DNA from: Verrucomicrobiia bacterium
GTDB taxonomy: Bacteria; Verrucomicrobiota; Verrucomicrobiia; Limisphaerales; UBA1100
Assembly (NCBI GenBank): GCA_014239365.1
Contig: JAAZZB010000083.1
Coordinates: forward strand, 57,089 to 121,088
DNA length: 64,000 bases
Direction of reading: 5' to 3'
In this document: piece after piece, positions 38,689 to 47,555 of the stretch
Layout of the letters: every line of letters starts with the position of its first letter
Position numbering within the stretch: the stretch's first letter is position 1
Translations under genes and position numbers: made by a program
Notes under the pieces: model-generated
Databases searched by the model: none
What the model saw: the letters and a program-made list of their open reading frames with translations, nothing else
What the model was told of the DNA's origin: nothing

Positions 38689-39120
38689 TTAGTCTTTCTT
38701 GCGCTGAGCGCCGACGGTCTTCTTCGGCCCTTTGCGGGTGCGGGCGTTGGTTTGGGTGCGTTGGCCACGGGTGGGTAGCCCGCGCTGATGGCGCTGGCCG
38801 CGATAGCTCTTGATGCTCTTGAGATTTTTGATGTCCTCCGACACTTTCCGGCGCAGATCGCCTTCGACGAGGATGGGGCACAATTCGGTTTCCGGATTGG
38901 GAGCCGTGCGGGTTTGCGAGGGGCGCATCTCGGTGGTCTGGATGGCCTTGGCGATTTGCGCGAGCTGTTCTTCAGTAAGCGTGTGGGCGCGGGTGTCGGC
39001 ATCTATGCCGGCGTTTTCCAAAACCTTGACCGCAACGGCGGGGCCGATGCCATAAATGGAGCGCAGCGCAATGTCGATGCGCTTGGCGGGGGGTACGTCA
39101 ATTCCTAGTATGCGGGGCAT
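38689..39120 (-). CDS. rpsM: 30S ribosomal protein S13
   Basis: MPRILGIDVPPAKRIDIALRSIYGIG...YRGQRHQRGLPTRGQRTQTNARTRKGPKK; start refined. Confidence 0.97.
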   Translation of the reverse strand: MPRILGIDVPPAKRIDIALRSIYGIGPAVAVKVLENAGIDADTRAHTLTEEQLAQIAKAIQTTEMRPSQTRTAPNPETELCPILVEGDLRRKVSEDIKNLKSIKSYRGQRHQRGLPTRGQRTQTNARTRKGPKKTVGAQRKKD

Positions 39121-39124
39121 AAGA

Positions 39125-39238
39125 TTATCCTTGGCGCTGTTTGTGGCGCTTGTTTTTGCAGATGACACGCACGACGCCTTTCCGCCGAATGACCCGGCAG
39201 TGTTCGCACATTTTTTTGACTGAGGCGCGTACCTTCAT
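39125..39238 (-). CDS. rpmJ: 50S ribosomal protein L36
   Basis: Hand translation [37 protein letters not shown] (not in ORF track because of its length). Confidence 0.97.
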   Translation of the reverse strand: MKVRASVKKMCEHCRVIRRKGVVRVICKNKRHKQRQG

Positions 39239-39246
39239 GTTGTTCC

Positions 39247-39483
39247 TTATTTCGTTGTTGTCTCTAAACTATTTAATTGCACGACCCTTCCCTTGGAAAG
39301 ATCGAAGGTGCTGACTTCCAGCACCACGTTGTCGCCCACCGCCGCTTCCGCCAACAATCCGCTGGTGGCCCGCGTGGTGTGGCCCATCATTCGGTGGCCG
39401 TTTTTCAACTCCACCCGCACCAATCGATGCGTCAATACTTCAACTACGCAACCGCCGACGCGGATGGCTTCTGCTCCAGACAT
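39247..39483 (-). CDS. infA: Translation initiation factor IF-1 (divergent)
   Basis: [31 protein letters not shown]...[21 protein letters not shown]; position in spc operon. Confidence 0.9.
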   Translation of the reverse strand: MSGAEAIRVGGCVVEVLTHRLVRVELKNGHRMMGHTTRATSGLLAEAAVGDNVVLEVSTFDLSKGRVVQLNSLETTTK

Positions 39484-40232
39484 GTTAAAATCTCAGGCTC
39501 CCCATCGGTCACGGCGATCGTATGCTCAAAATGAGCTGACGGACGTCCGTCCCGCGTAACCACGGTCCAGCCATCCGACAAAAATTTAACCTTCATCCCG
39601 CCGACGTTCACCATCGGCTCGATGGCAATCGTCATTCCCGGCCGCAGCTCGGGCGTTTCACCGGCACTCACAAAGTTCGGAATCTGCGGCTCTTCGTGAA
39701 CCGTCCGCCCTACTCCATGCCCCACAAATTCGCGGACGATTGAAAACCCATTGGCTTCCACCCGATTTTGCACCGCACAGGAAATATCCTTCACCCGGTT
39801 TCCCGGTAACGCATGGGAAATTCCATCGTACAGGGCTTGTTGAGTCACATCAATCAATTTTTGCGTCTCTTCGGAACACTCGCCCACGATGACCGTTCGG
39901 GCGGTGTCGCCAATAAATCCATCCACGCGCACGCCGCAATCGAGAGTCACGAGATCGCCCTCTTTCACTTTGCGTTTGCTGGCGAGGCCGTGCACCACTT
40001 CGTCATTCATCGAAATGCAAATGTGGCACGGATACTTCCGGCCGCTCACTTCGTAGCCCAAAAATGCGCTCTTGGCCCCGTGCGCCTTAATGCGGCTGGC
40101 GGCAAATTCGTCAATCTCGCGCGTGGTCACGCCCGCCTTCACCCAAGCCGATGCCTCCGCCAACACCGTGCCCGCCACGCGGCCGGCCTCGCGCATGGCG
40201 TCCAGCTCGTCGGATGTTTTGATCGGGATCAT
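39444..40232 (-). CDS. map: Methionine aminopeptidase, type I
   Basis: MIPIKTSDELDAMREAGRVAGTVLAE...SMNDEVVHGLASKRKVKEGDLVTLDCGV...FVGHGVGRTVHEEPQIPNF. Confidence 0.96.
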   Translation of the reverse strand: MIPIKTSDELDAMREAGRVAGTVLAEASAWVKAGVTTREIDEFAASRIKAHGAKSAFLGYEVSGRKYPCHICISMNDEVVHGLASKRKVKEGDLVTLDCGVRVDGFIGDTARTVIVGECSEETQKLIDVTQQALYDGISHALPGNRVKDISCAVQNRVEANGFSIVREFVGHGVGRTVHEEPQIPNFVSAGETPELRPGMTIAIEPMVNVGGMKVKFLSDGWTVVTRDGRPSAHFEHTIAVTDGEPEILTCLEQKPSASAVA

Positions 40233-40255
40233 GGTGCTACAAATACTCACAGGAA

Positions 40256-41680
40256 TTAATTAAAGCGTCCGCGCACTTTGCCGGTTTTCAGGAAGCCATC
40301 GTAATGGCGCTGGGCCAAATGACTTTCCACCTGTCGCATGGTATCGAGCATCACGCCCACCATAATCAAAACACTGGTACCGCCAAAGAACTGGGCGACG
40401 ATCATCGGGATTTTAAATTCAGTGGTCATAATGGTCGGCAAAATTGCTATGGCGACCAAAAACATTGCGCCCGCCAAAGTGAGCCGACTCATCGCGTGAT
40501 GCAAAAAATCTCGCGTCGCATTGCCGGGCCTCACGCCGGGAATGTAGCCGCCGCCTTTTTTGAGGTCATCGGCAATCTGCGTTTCATTAAACTGCGTGGC
40601 TACCCAGAAATAGCTGAAGAACAAAATCATCATTGCCACCATTATCAGATTCCAAACACTGCCATATTGTAGGGCGTCGCCCATTCTTGTGATGGTATTG
40701 CCCACGGCCAACACAAAGCTTCCGTCATCGCCCTTATCCGCCAACACACGGCCCAAGGTTCCAAATATTTGCGCCGGGAACATCATAATCGCCTGGGCAA
40801 AAATGATGGGCATCACGCCCGCGTAATTGACGCGCAGCGGGAAATAAGTTGAACCGCCCTGATATTGTTTGCGACCCACGGTGCGTTGGGCGTATTGCAC
40901 CGGAATTTTCCGCATCGCCTGAGTGACGGCAATCACCGCACCCACGACTGCAAATAACAGCGCGATCAGCAACACGCCTTTGAACGGATGCGCGCCGTTG
41001 CTGGCGAACATTTCGTAAAACTCGAATACGGCACGGTCGATCCGGGAAATGATGCCCACGGTAATGACCAGTGAAATGCCGTTGCCAATGCCGCGTTCGG
41101 TGATTTGCTCACCCAACCACATTAGAATCACCGTGCCGGTGGTGAGCAACAGAGTGGTGCGCAAATGATACCACCAGTCCGCCGCGCCAATCACCAGACT
41201 TTGATTTTTCAAACTTTCAAAGCCGGGAATGTTGCTGGGGTTTTCCCAACCGAGACTCATCACGAACCCCTGCCCGAGACAAAGCAACACGGTAAGATAG
41301 CGGCCATATTTGATGATTTGTGTTCGGCCGCCTTCCTCGCGGGAAAGTTTGCTGAGCGAAGGCACCACGGCGGTCATCAGCTGGATAATGATCGTCGCAC
41401 TAATATAGGGCATAATGCCCAGCGACCCGAGCGCGCATTGCTCCATCGCGCCGCCGGTGAACATACTGTACATTCCCAACAATGAATTACCTCCTCCATC
41501 GGAAGCTTGATTCGCCAAGTCAGCAAAAGTTTGTGCCAACAACGCCCCGTCCAATCCGGGCACGGGAACCAGAGCAATCAACCGGCACACCAACAGCAAC
41601 AGCAACGTGAATACAATTCGACTCCGGAGTTCCGGAATCTTGAAGCAATTGCTGAGGGTTTGAAAATACCGGGCGAACAT
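40256..41680 (-). CDS. secY: Preprotein translocase subunit SecY
   Basis: ELRSRIVFTLLLLLVCRLIALVPVPGLD...FKIPMIVAQFFGGTSVLIMVGVMLDTMRQVESHL. Confidence 0.97.
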   Translation of the reverse strand: MFARYFQTLSNCFKIPELRSRIVFTLLLLLVCRLIALVPVPGLDGALLAQTFADLANQASDGGGNSLLGMYSMFTGGAMEQCALGSLGIMPYISATIIIQLMTAVVPSLSKLSREEGGRTQIIKYGRYLTVLLCLGQGFVMSLGWENPSNIPGFESLKNQSLVIGAADWWYHLRTTLLLTTGTVILMWLGEQITERGIGNGISLVITVGIISRIDRAVFEFYEMFASNGAHPFKGVLLIALLFAVVGAVIAVTQAMRKIPVQYAQRTVGRKQYQGGSTYFPLRVNYAGVMPIIFAQAIMMFPAQIFGTLGRVLADKGDDGSFVLAVGNTITRMGDALQYGSVWNLIMVAMMILFFSYFWVATQFNETQIADDLKKGGGYIPGVRPGNATRDFLHHAMSRLTLAGAMFLVAIAILPTIMTTEFKIPMIVAQFFGGTSVLIMVGVMLDTMRQVESHLAQRHYDGFLKTGKVRGRFN

Positions 41681-41689
41681 GAGGCGTGA

Positions 41690-42178
41690 TTATTCCTCCG
41701 TTGCCGGTTCGTTTGCCGGAGCAGCCGCGATGAGCGCGGTACAACTGCCGCCCGCCGCCTCGATGGCTGCTTGCGCGGAAGCGCTAAATTTATGCGCGGT
41801 CACGGAAAGTTTTTTCTTCAACTCACCCGTGCCCAGAATTTTCACCTTCACACTGCCTTTGCCATTGGCCAGGCCTTTGGCGATGATGGCTGCGACGTCC
41901 ACGGTGGCGCCTTCGTCAAAATGCGTTTCGAGCGCTTCCAGGTTCACCGCCAAATAATCGATGCGATGGTTGAAGTTATTGAACCCGCGCTTGGGCAGGC
42001 GGCGGATGTAAGGCATCTGGCCGCCCTCGAATGTGGCGCGGGTGCTGCTGCCGGCGCGTGAGTTTTGGCCCTTATGGCCCCGGGTACTGGTTTTTCCCCG
42101 GCCACTGCCGGGCCCGCGGCCCACGCGTTTGCGTCGGGATTTGGAGCCGGGTCGGGGTTTGAGGTCGTGCAATCGCAT
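41690..42178 (-). CDS. rplO: 50S ribosomal protein L15
   Basis: MRLHDLKPRPGSKSRRKRVGRGPGSGRGKTSTRGHKGQNSRAG. Confidence 0.97.
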   Translation of the reverse strand: MRLHDLKPRPGSKSRRKRVGRGPGSGRGKTSTRGHKGQNSRAGSSTRATFEGGQMPYIRRLPKRGFNNFNHRIDYLAVNLEALETHFDEGATVDVAAIIAKGLANGKGSVKVKILGTGELKKKLSVTAHKFSASAQAAIEAAGGSCTALIAAAPANEPATEE

Positions 42179-42198
42179 GATAAATTTCTCCTTAAAAG

Positions 42199-42936
42199 TT
42201 AGTCTGATTTTTTCCCGCGCGCCTTGTACACATCCTCGCGCAACCGCAGGCTTTGCAATGCTTGCATGGTGGCTTTGGCCACATTGGCAGGGTTGTTGGA
42301 GCCGAGTGATTTGCTGAGCACATCGCGTACGCCGGCGCTTTCGAGCACCGCGCGAACCGTCTTGCCGGCGATGATTCCAGTACCGGGCGAGGCGGGCCGC
42401 AGCAACACACGCGCGCCATCAAAAATGGAATACACCTCGTGCGGCAACGTTGCACCATGAAGACGGACTTTCACCATTTCGCGGCGGGCATCTTCGTTGC
42501 CCTTTTGAATGGCGGTGATCACTTCGCGGGCTTTGCCGATGCCCACGCCGACGCCGCCTTTGCGGTTTCCGGTGACGACCAATGCGCTAAACCCAAAACG
42601 CCGACCGCCCTTCACTACTTTGCTGGAGCGGTTAATGAAAATTACTTTCTCGGTCAGCTCGTTTCCTTCGGAATCGGTCACCACGGCTGGCGCGCGACGT
42701 TCGCGAGGGCCTCCGCGACGATTGCCGCCACGTCCACCGGGTCCGCCCGGGCCACGTCCGCCGCCACCGCCGCCACCACCACGATTGCCGCCACCACCTC
42801 CACGAGGGCCACGGTCATTTTGCGGCGCGGGCGCGGGGGTGTTTGCTGCCAGTGCTGCAGGGGCTGCGGGAGCCGCTTCAGCTGGGGATGCAGCTGGTGC
42901 GGGGGGGGTGATTGGTGTTGTTGTTTCCTCTGCCAC
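42199..42936 (-). CDS. rpsE: 30S ribosomal protein S5 with Pro/Ala- and RGG-rich N-terminal extension
   Basis: [44 protein letters not shown]. Confidence 0.97.
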   Translation of the reverse strand: MAEETTTPITPPAPAASPAEAAPAAPAALAANTPAPAPQNDRGPRGGGGGNRGGGGGGGGRGPGGPGGRGGNRRGGPRERRAPAVVTDSEGNELTEKVIFINRSSKVVKGGRRFGFSALVVTGNRKGGVGVGIGKAREVITAIQKGNEDARREMVKVRLHGATLPHEVYSIFDGARVLLRPASPGTGIIAGKTVRAVLESAGVRDVLSKSLGSNNPANVAKATMQALQSLRLREDVYKARGKKSD

Positions 42937-42963
42937 GTTGATGATCGTTTAATTCAGGTTAAA

Positions 42964-43533
42964 TTATTTGCCGGCCTCGGCTTTTTCTGTTTCCGCAATC
43001 GGCTCGGTCACTTCAGCCTGCTTGGCCTGCTTGGCCTGCTCGGCCTGTTCGGCCTTTTTTTCTTTTTTGGGTTTCTTTTCCTTTTTCTCCTTCTTCGGCT
43101 TTTCGGCCTTCTCTTCCTTGGCGGCTTTTGCGGCTTTGGCGGATTTCTTTTCTAAATCGAGACCAAAATCTAATCCGGCGCGGGTTGCCGCGTGGGCGAA
43201 GATGTCGATTTTGCCATCCTGCACGTAGCGCGCGCCGCAGCGGTCAAAAATTACTTTGCTGATTCCAGCGGCTTTGGCAGCTTCGCCGGCGGCTTGGCCG
43301 ACCACTTCGGCACCGGCTTTGTTGGCGGCGAGTGATTCGCGACCGGCCTGCGCCTTGTGGCGCGTGGACGCGGAGGCCAGCGTGCAGCCTTCGTCGTCGT
43401 TGATGAATTGCACGTAAATGTTGCGCTCGGTAAAGCGAACGGCCATGCGAGGGCGCGCGGCGGTGCCGTGGAGTTTCTTGCGAATCCGCCAGCGGCGGCG
43501 TTGTGCGATTTTGCGTTTCTGTTCGGGTCTCAT
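42964..43533 (-). CDS. rplR: 50S ribosomal protein L18 with charged C-terminal extension
   Basis: RRRWRIRKKLHGTAARPRMAVRFTERNIYVQFINDDEGCTLASAST. Confidence 0.96.
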   Translation of the reverse strand: MRPEQKRKIAQRRRWRIRKKLHGTAARPRMAVRFTERNIYVQFINDDEGCTLASASTRHKAQAGRESLAANKAGAEVVGQAAGEAAKAAGISKVIFDRCGARYVQDGKIDIFAHAATRAGLDFGLDLEKKSAKAAKAAKEEKAEKPKKEKKEKKPKKEKKAEQAEQAKQAKQAEVTEPIAETEKAEAGK

Positions 43534-43544
43534 CGGAAATTTCC

Positions 43545-44081
43545 TTATTGAACTTGTTTGCCCTGTTTGCGGATGACGTGTTCGTCGCTGTAGCGCACGC
43601 CTTTACCTTTGTACGGCTCCACCGGATAGTAGCTACGCACCTCGGCGGCCATTTTGCCAACGACGGCTTTATCCGCGCCTTCGATCGTGACGTTGGTGTC
43701 GTTTTCCACGGTGACGGTGATGCCTTGTGGAATGACGTGATTGATCTCGTGTGAGTAGCCGAGCAACAGGTTGAGCTTCTGCCCCTTCACGGCGGCTTTG
43801 AAGCCAACGCCGTGGATCTCAAGTTTTTTGACAAACCCTTTGTCCACGCCCATCACCATGTTGTTGATGAGACTGCGCGCGAGGCCGTGCATGGCCTTGG
43901 AGCGTTTCTCGTCGTTTTCGCGGGTGACGATAATTTGATCATCCTCCAGCTTGGCTTCGGTGCGCTCGGGGAGATCCAGCTTGAGACTGCCCTTGGGGCC
44001 TTCCGCTGAAATCGTCCGACCGCTGAGATTGACCTTCACGGTACTCGGCACGGGCACGGGCATTTTACCAATTCTTGACAT
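43545..44081 (-). CDS. rplF: 50S ribosomal protein L6
   Basis: MSRIGKMPVPVPSTVKVNLSGRTISAEGPKGSL...EPYKGKGVRYSDEHVIRKQGK. Confidence 0.98.
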   Translation of the reverse strand: MSRIGKMPVPVPSTVKVNLSGRTISAEGPKGSLKLDLPERTEAKLEDDQIIVTRENDEKRSKAMHGLARSLINNMVMGVDKGFVKKLEIHGVGFKAAVKGQKLNLLLGYSHEINHVIPQGITVTVENDTNVTIEGADKAVVGKMAAEVRSYYPVEPYKGKGVRYSDEHVIRKQGKQVQ

Positions 44082-44105
44082 CGTTGTTCCTCTAAAAAGT
44101 TTTAA

Positions 44106-44492
44106 TTACCAAACGTGAGCCAGCACTTCGCCGCCCACTTTCTTTTCGCGCGCACTGGCGCCGCTCATCACGCCCTCCGACGTGGAAATAATCGCCACGC
44201 CCAAACCGCCCAGCACCCGCGGCATCTCACCGGCACCCACGTACTTGCGCAGGCCGGGCTTGCTGATTTTTTTGATGCCCTCGATCACGCCCTTGCGGCC
44301 GTTGTATTTGAGTGCCACTTCGAGCTGCTTAATGACACCCGATCCGGTGACTTGATAGCTGGTGATGTAGCCTTCTTCCTTGAGAATGTGGGCCACGTTT
44401 TCCTTGAGCTTGGAATAGGGCACGGAACAATCCGGATTAGTCGCCATATTGGCGTTCCGAATACTAGTGAGCATGTCTGCGACGGGATCCAT
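44106..44492 (-). CDS. rpsH: 30S ribosomal protein S8
   Basis: MDPVADMLTSIRNANMATNPDCSVPYSKLKENVAHILKEEGYI...ISTSEGVMSGASAREKKVGGEVLAHVW. Confidence 0.98.
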   Translation of the reverse strand: MDPVADMLTSIRNANMATNPDCSVPYSKLKENVAHILKEEGYITSYQVTGSGVIKQLEVALKYNGRKGVIEGIKKISKPGLRKYVGAGEMPRVLGGLGVAIISTSEGVMSGASAREKKVGGEVLAHVW

Positions 44493-44504
44493 TGTATTAA
44501 ATTA

Positions 44505-44774
44505 TTACCAACTGGCTTTAGTGACGCCCGGAATCATCCCGCTTAACGCCGCCTCACGAAAGGCGATGCGGCTCATGCCGAATTTGCGGATGAAGCCGTG
44601 TCGGCGTCCGGTGACGTGGCAGCGATTCACCACCCGCACGGGGGAGGCATTGCGGGGCAAGAGCGCCAGTCCGGCGTAATCGCCCGCTGCCTTCATCTCT
44701 TTACGCCGTTCGGCATACTTCACCACCGTGCGCTCTTTGCGCTGGTTTCGTTCAATCCACGATTTCTTGGCCAT
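44505..44774 (-). CDS. rpsN: 30S ribosomal protein S14
   Basis: [28 protein letters not shown]...[39 protein letters not shown]. Confidence 0.98.
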   Translation of the reverse strand: MAKKSWIERNQRKERTVVKYAERRKEMKAAGDYAGLALLPRNASPVRVVNRCHVTGRRHGFIRKFGMSRIAFREAALSGMIPGVTKASW

Positions 44775-44792
44775 ATAAAATTTCCTGTTTAC

Positions 44793-45938
44793 TTATTCGC
44801 TGTCTTTACTCTCGGCCGCCGGAGCGTTCTCCTCCGGGGCTTCCAAAATTTTGATGTCCCGTTCGTTCAACGGCTTGAGCACGTGCGTTTCCAAATCCGC
44901 CTCGCTCAATTCATCGTTCAGGCATTTCATCAGATCGCCATTATGAAAATCAGGATGACGCTCCGAAAATGCCGCTACTGCCGCATCCCATTCCTCGCGG
45001 CTTTGGATTTGATACACGGCATCCGTGATGCGTCCCGGATCGGTGCCCGCTCCTTCGCAGGAGGCGGCGATACGATCGGCCACATCTTCCACCTTGGAAA
45101 TTTCCAGAATCTCAATGCCCTTGCCGCGCAGCGGATCCACCACAAAACGCGACAACTCTTTGCCGTTCAATTCCTCGTTCAGGCATTTCATGAGATTGCC
45201 TTCGTAGTAATCAGCGTGCTGCTCCGCGAACGCGGTCACCACGGCGTCCCATTCTTTGCGATTGCTCAGCTGGAACAGAGCATTCCGAATGCCTTCCTCG
45301 TCGGTGCCCGCACCTTTGCAGGCGGTGAAAATTAGCTCGGCCACCTCGTCAGTCTTCGAAAGCTCCTCTGCTTCAGGCCCGGACTCGCCCGCAGCTTTTT
45401 TGCCGGCGAAGGGCATTCCCATGCGGGTGAGCAGATCCAGCGCCTCGTCGTTCGTCCCGGCAGTGGTCACGATGGTGACGTCCATGCCCTGGGTGCGCTT
45501 TACTTTATCCATCTCGATTTCCGGGAAAATCGATTGCTCGGTGATGCCCATGGAATAGTTGCCCTGACCGTCGAATGATTTCGGGTTGATGCCGCGGAAA
45601 TCGCGAATGCGCGGCAGCGCGGCGGCGGTGAGACGATCGAGAAACTCGTACATCACTTCGCGGCGCAGCGTAACGTGGCAACCGATGGGCATGCCTTCGC
45701 GCAGCTTGAAATTCGAAACACTCTTCCGAGCGAGATCAACCACCGGTTTGCGGCCGGTAATCGTTTTCATGTCGTTGATTGCATCTTCCAACGCGGATTT
45801 TTCCAGCGTGGCGTCGAGCCCCATGTGCACGATGATTTTCTCAATGCGCGGCACTTGATGCAGGTTGGTATATTTCCGGTCCTTCTTCAGGCCCGGTTTC
45901 ACTTCCTCGTGATATTTGCTGTAAAGTCTGGGTTTCAT
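44793..45938 (-). CDS. rplE: 50S ribosomal protein L5 fused to two C-terminal annexin-like repeats
   Basis: L5 core MKPRLYSKYHEEVKPGLKK...IFPEIEMDKVKRTQGMDVTIVTTAGTNDEALDLLTRMGMPF, followed by VAELIFTACKGAGTDEEGIRNALFQLSNRKEW... and VADRIAASCEGAGTDPGRITDAVYQIQSREEW... Confidence 0.96.
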   Translation of the reverse strand: MKPRLYSKYHEEVKPGLKKDRKYTNLHQVPRIEKIIVHMGLDATLEKSALEDAINDMKTITGRKPVVDLARKSVSNFKLREGMPIGCHVTLRREVMYEFLDRLTAAALPRIRDFRGINPKSFDGQGNYSMGITEQSIFPEIEMDKVKRTQGMDVTIVTTAGTNDEALDLLTRMGMPFAGKKAAGESGPEAEELSKTDEVAELIFTACKGAGTDEEGIRNALFQLSNRKEWDAVVTAFAEQHADYYEGNLMKCLNEELNGKELSRFVVDPLRGKGIEILEISKVEDVADRIAASCEGAGTDPGRITDAVYQIQSREEWDAAVAAFSERHPDFHNGDLMKCLNDELSEADLETHVLKPLNERDIKILEAPEENAPAAESKDSE

Positions 45939-46234
45939 TGTGCTTTCTTCTGCGCGCGCGCGTTCCAACGGTCGAGCTTCATCACATTAGAAATGTGAAG
46001 GGTCGGATTCAAATGCAGGCGCGTGCCATTTGGAAATTCCGTGCTGCGTTTTTGGTGCTTCACGATCATATCGTCCTCAGCGAGCCCCTCGATCTCCACT
46101 TCCACACGATCGTTATCCGCAAGGATGCGAGTGACTTTGCCCTCGGCATCGCGGTGTTCGCCGGCGAGAATTTTCACCTGATCATCGCGCCGCACGCGGT
46201 TTTGCTTTTTCTTGCCTTGAGTTTTTTCAGCCAT
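45935..46234 (-). CDS. rplX: 50S ribosomal protein L24
   Basis: RRDDQVKILAGEHRDAEGKVTRILADNDRVEVEG-type KOW motif; position in operon. Confidence 0.95.
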   Translation of the reverse strand: MAEKTQGKKKQNRVRRDDQVKILAGEHRDAEGKVTRILADNDRVEVEIEGLAEDDMIVKHQKRSTEFPNGTRLHLNPTLHISNVMKLDRWNARAQKKAQ

Positions 46235-46599
46235 TAGAGGACCTCCGGTGCGAGGGAAATGATTTTCATGAATTTCTTTTCGCGCAGCTCACGGGCCACC
46301 GGCCCAAAGATGCGGGTGCCGCGCGGGTTTTTGTCGGCGTCAATAATGACCACTGCGTTGTTATCAAATCGCAGGTATGAGCCATCGCTGCGGCGAATGG
46401 CTTTCTTGGTGCGAACGATGACGGCGTCAACCACCTCGCTCTTCTTCACCGCACCATCGGGAGCGGCCTCTTTGATGTGGGCCTTCACGACATCGCCGAT
46501 CTCGCCGTAACTCTTGCGTTCGCCGAGCACGCCGATGATGGCGGCACGCTTCGCGCCGCTGTTATCGGCCACTTCACATACTGAACAAAGTTGGAGCAT
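46234..46599 (-). CDS. rplN: 50S ribosomal protein L14
   Basis: [27 protein letters not shown]...[31 protein letters not shown]. Confidence 0.98.
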   Translation of the reverse strand: MLQLCSVCEVADNSGAKRAAIIGVLGERKSYGEIGDVVKAHIKEAAPDGAVKKSEVVDAVIVRTKKAIRRSDGSYLRFDNNAVVIIDADKNPRGTRIFGPVARELREKKFMKIISLAPEVL

Positions 46600-46621
46600 A
46601 ATTCTTTCCTGCTGTCTCGTG

Positions 46622-46876
46622 CTATCGGACGACTTCCACCAACTCCCAGCGTTTCAGTTTGCTGATCGGGCGGGTTTCGCGGATGCGCACGTGATTGCCC
46701 GGCTGGGCGACACTCTCGGCATCGTGCACGTAATATTTCTTAAACTTGGTGATCACTTTTTTGTACAGCGGATGCTTGATGCGGCGCTTCACGCGCACCA
46801 CGATGGTTTGGGTCATCTTGTTGGAGATGACTTCGCCGCTGCGTTCTTTGCGATGTTTTTCTTGGGTTTCGCTCAT
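46622..46876 (-). CDS. rpsQ: 30S ribosomal protein S17
   Basis: [41 protein letters not shown]. Confidence 0.97.
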   Translation of the reverse strand: MSETQEKHRKERSGEVISNKMTQTIVVRVKRRIKHPLYKKVITKFKKYYVHDAESVAQPGNHVRIRETRPISKLKRWELVEVVR

Positions 46877-46884
46877 GGATAAAA

Positions 46885-47103
46885 TTAGTTGGCGGCCACG
46901 GTTGCAGCTTCGGCTTGTTTGCGGAGCAGCGTGAGCCGCGTCTCGAGTCGCGCGATTTGTTTGCGCAGTAATGGAATGCGATGGGGCTTCTCCAGACCGC
47001 CGCCCTTTAACAGGGTGAGGCTGAACAGCTCCTGCTTCGTCAGCAGCACTTGCTCGCGCAATTCGGCGGCGGGCATTTCGTTAATTTCTTCTTTCGTCTT
47101 CAT
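46885..47103 (-). CDS. rpmC: 50S ribosomal protein L29
   Basis: KTKEEINEMPAAELREQVLLTKQELFSLTLLKGGGLEKPHRIPLLRKQIARLETRL. Confidence 0.95.
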   Translation of the reverse strand: MKTKEEINEMPAAELREQVLLTKQELFSLTLLKGGGLEKPHRIPLLRKQIARLETRLTLLRKQAEAATVAAN

Positions 47104-47107
47104 TCTA

Positions 47108-47521
47108 CTACAGGCGCGTTACGAATCGAGTCGGGATGGGCAGCTTGGCCGCGGCCAAACGCATGGCGTCGCGGGCGAGGCTTTCGCTCACGCCACCCAC
47201 TTCAAAAAGCATATTGGCCGGACGCACCACGGCGACCCAGCCTTCAACGTTGGCTTTGCCTTTACCCATCCGCACTTCCAACGGTTTCTTGGTGTAAGAT
47301 TTTTGCGGGAACACGCGGATCCAAACTTTGCCGCGCCGTTTCATTTTGCGGGTAATGGTTTGGCGGCAGGCTTCGATTTGCTGGGTGGTAAGCCAGCAGC
47401 GGTCGAGCGCTTGCAGGCCGAATTCGCCGAAGGAAACATTGCTGCCCTTCCACGCAATGCCGGCACGGCTGCCGCGGTGCATTTTGCGGTACTTAACTCG
47501 AGCTGGAATTGTGGCGGCCAT
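47108..47521 (-). CDS. rplP: 50S ribosomal protein L16
   Basis: [67 protein letters not shown]. Confidence 0.98.
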   Translation of the reverse strand: MAATIPARVKYRKMHRGSRAGIAWKGSNVSFGEFGLQALDRCWLTTQQIEACRQTITRKMKRRGKVWIRVFPQKSYTKKPLEVRMGKGKANVEGWVAVVRPANMLFEVGGVSESLARDAMRLAAAKLPIPTRFVTRL

Positions 47522-47555
47522 TAAATTATTTTTCTAAGCGTTCGGTTTTAAGTTG

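Noticed and set aside
42673-42830. GGC/CCGCCA-rich repeats in rpsE as a CRISPR or satellite
   Set aside because: In-frame low-complexity Gly/Arg coding sequence of the S5 N-terminal extension, no spacer structure.
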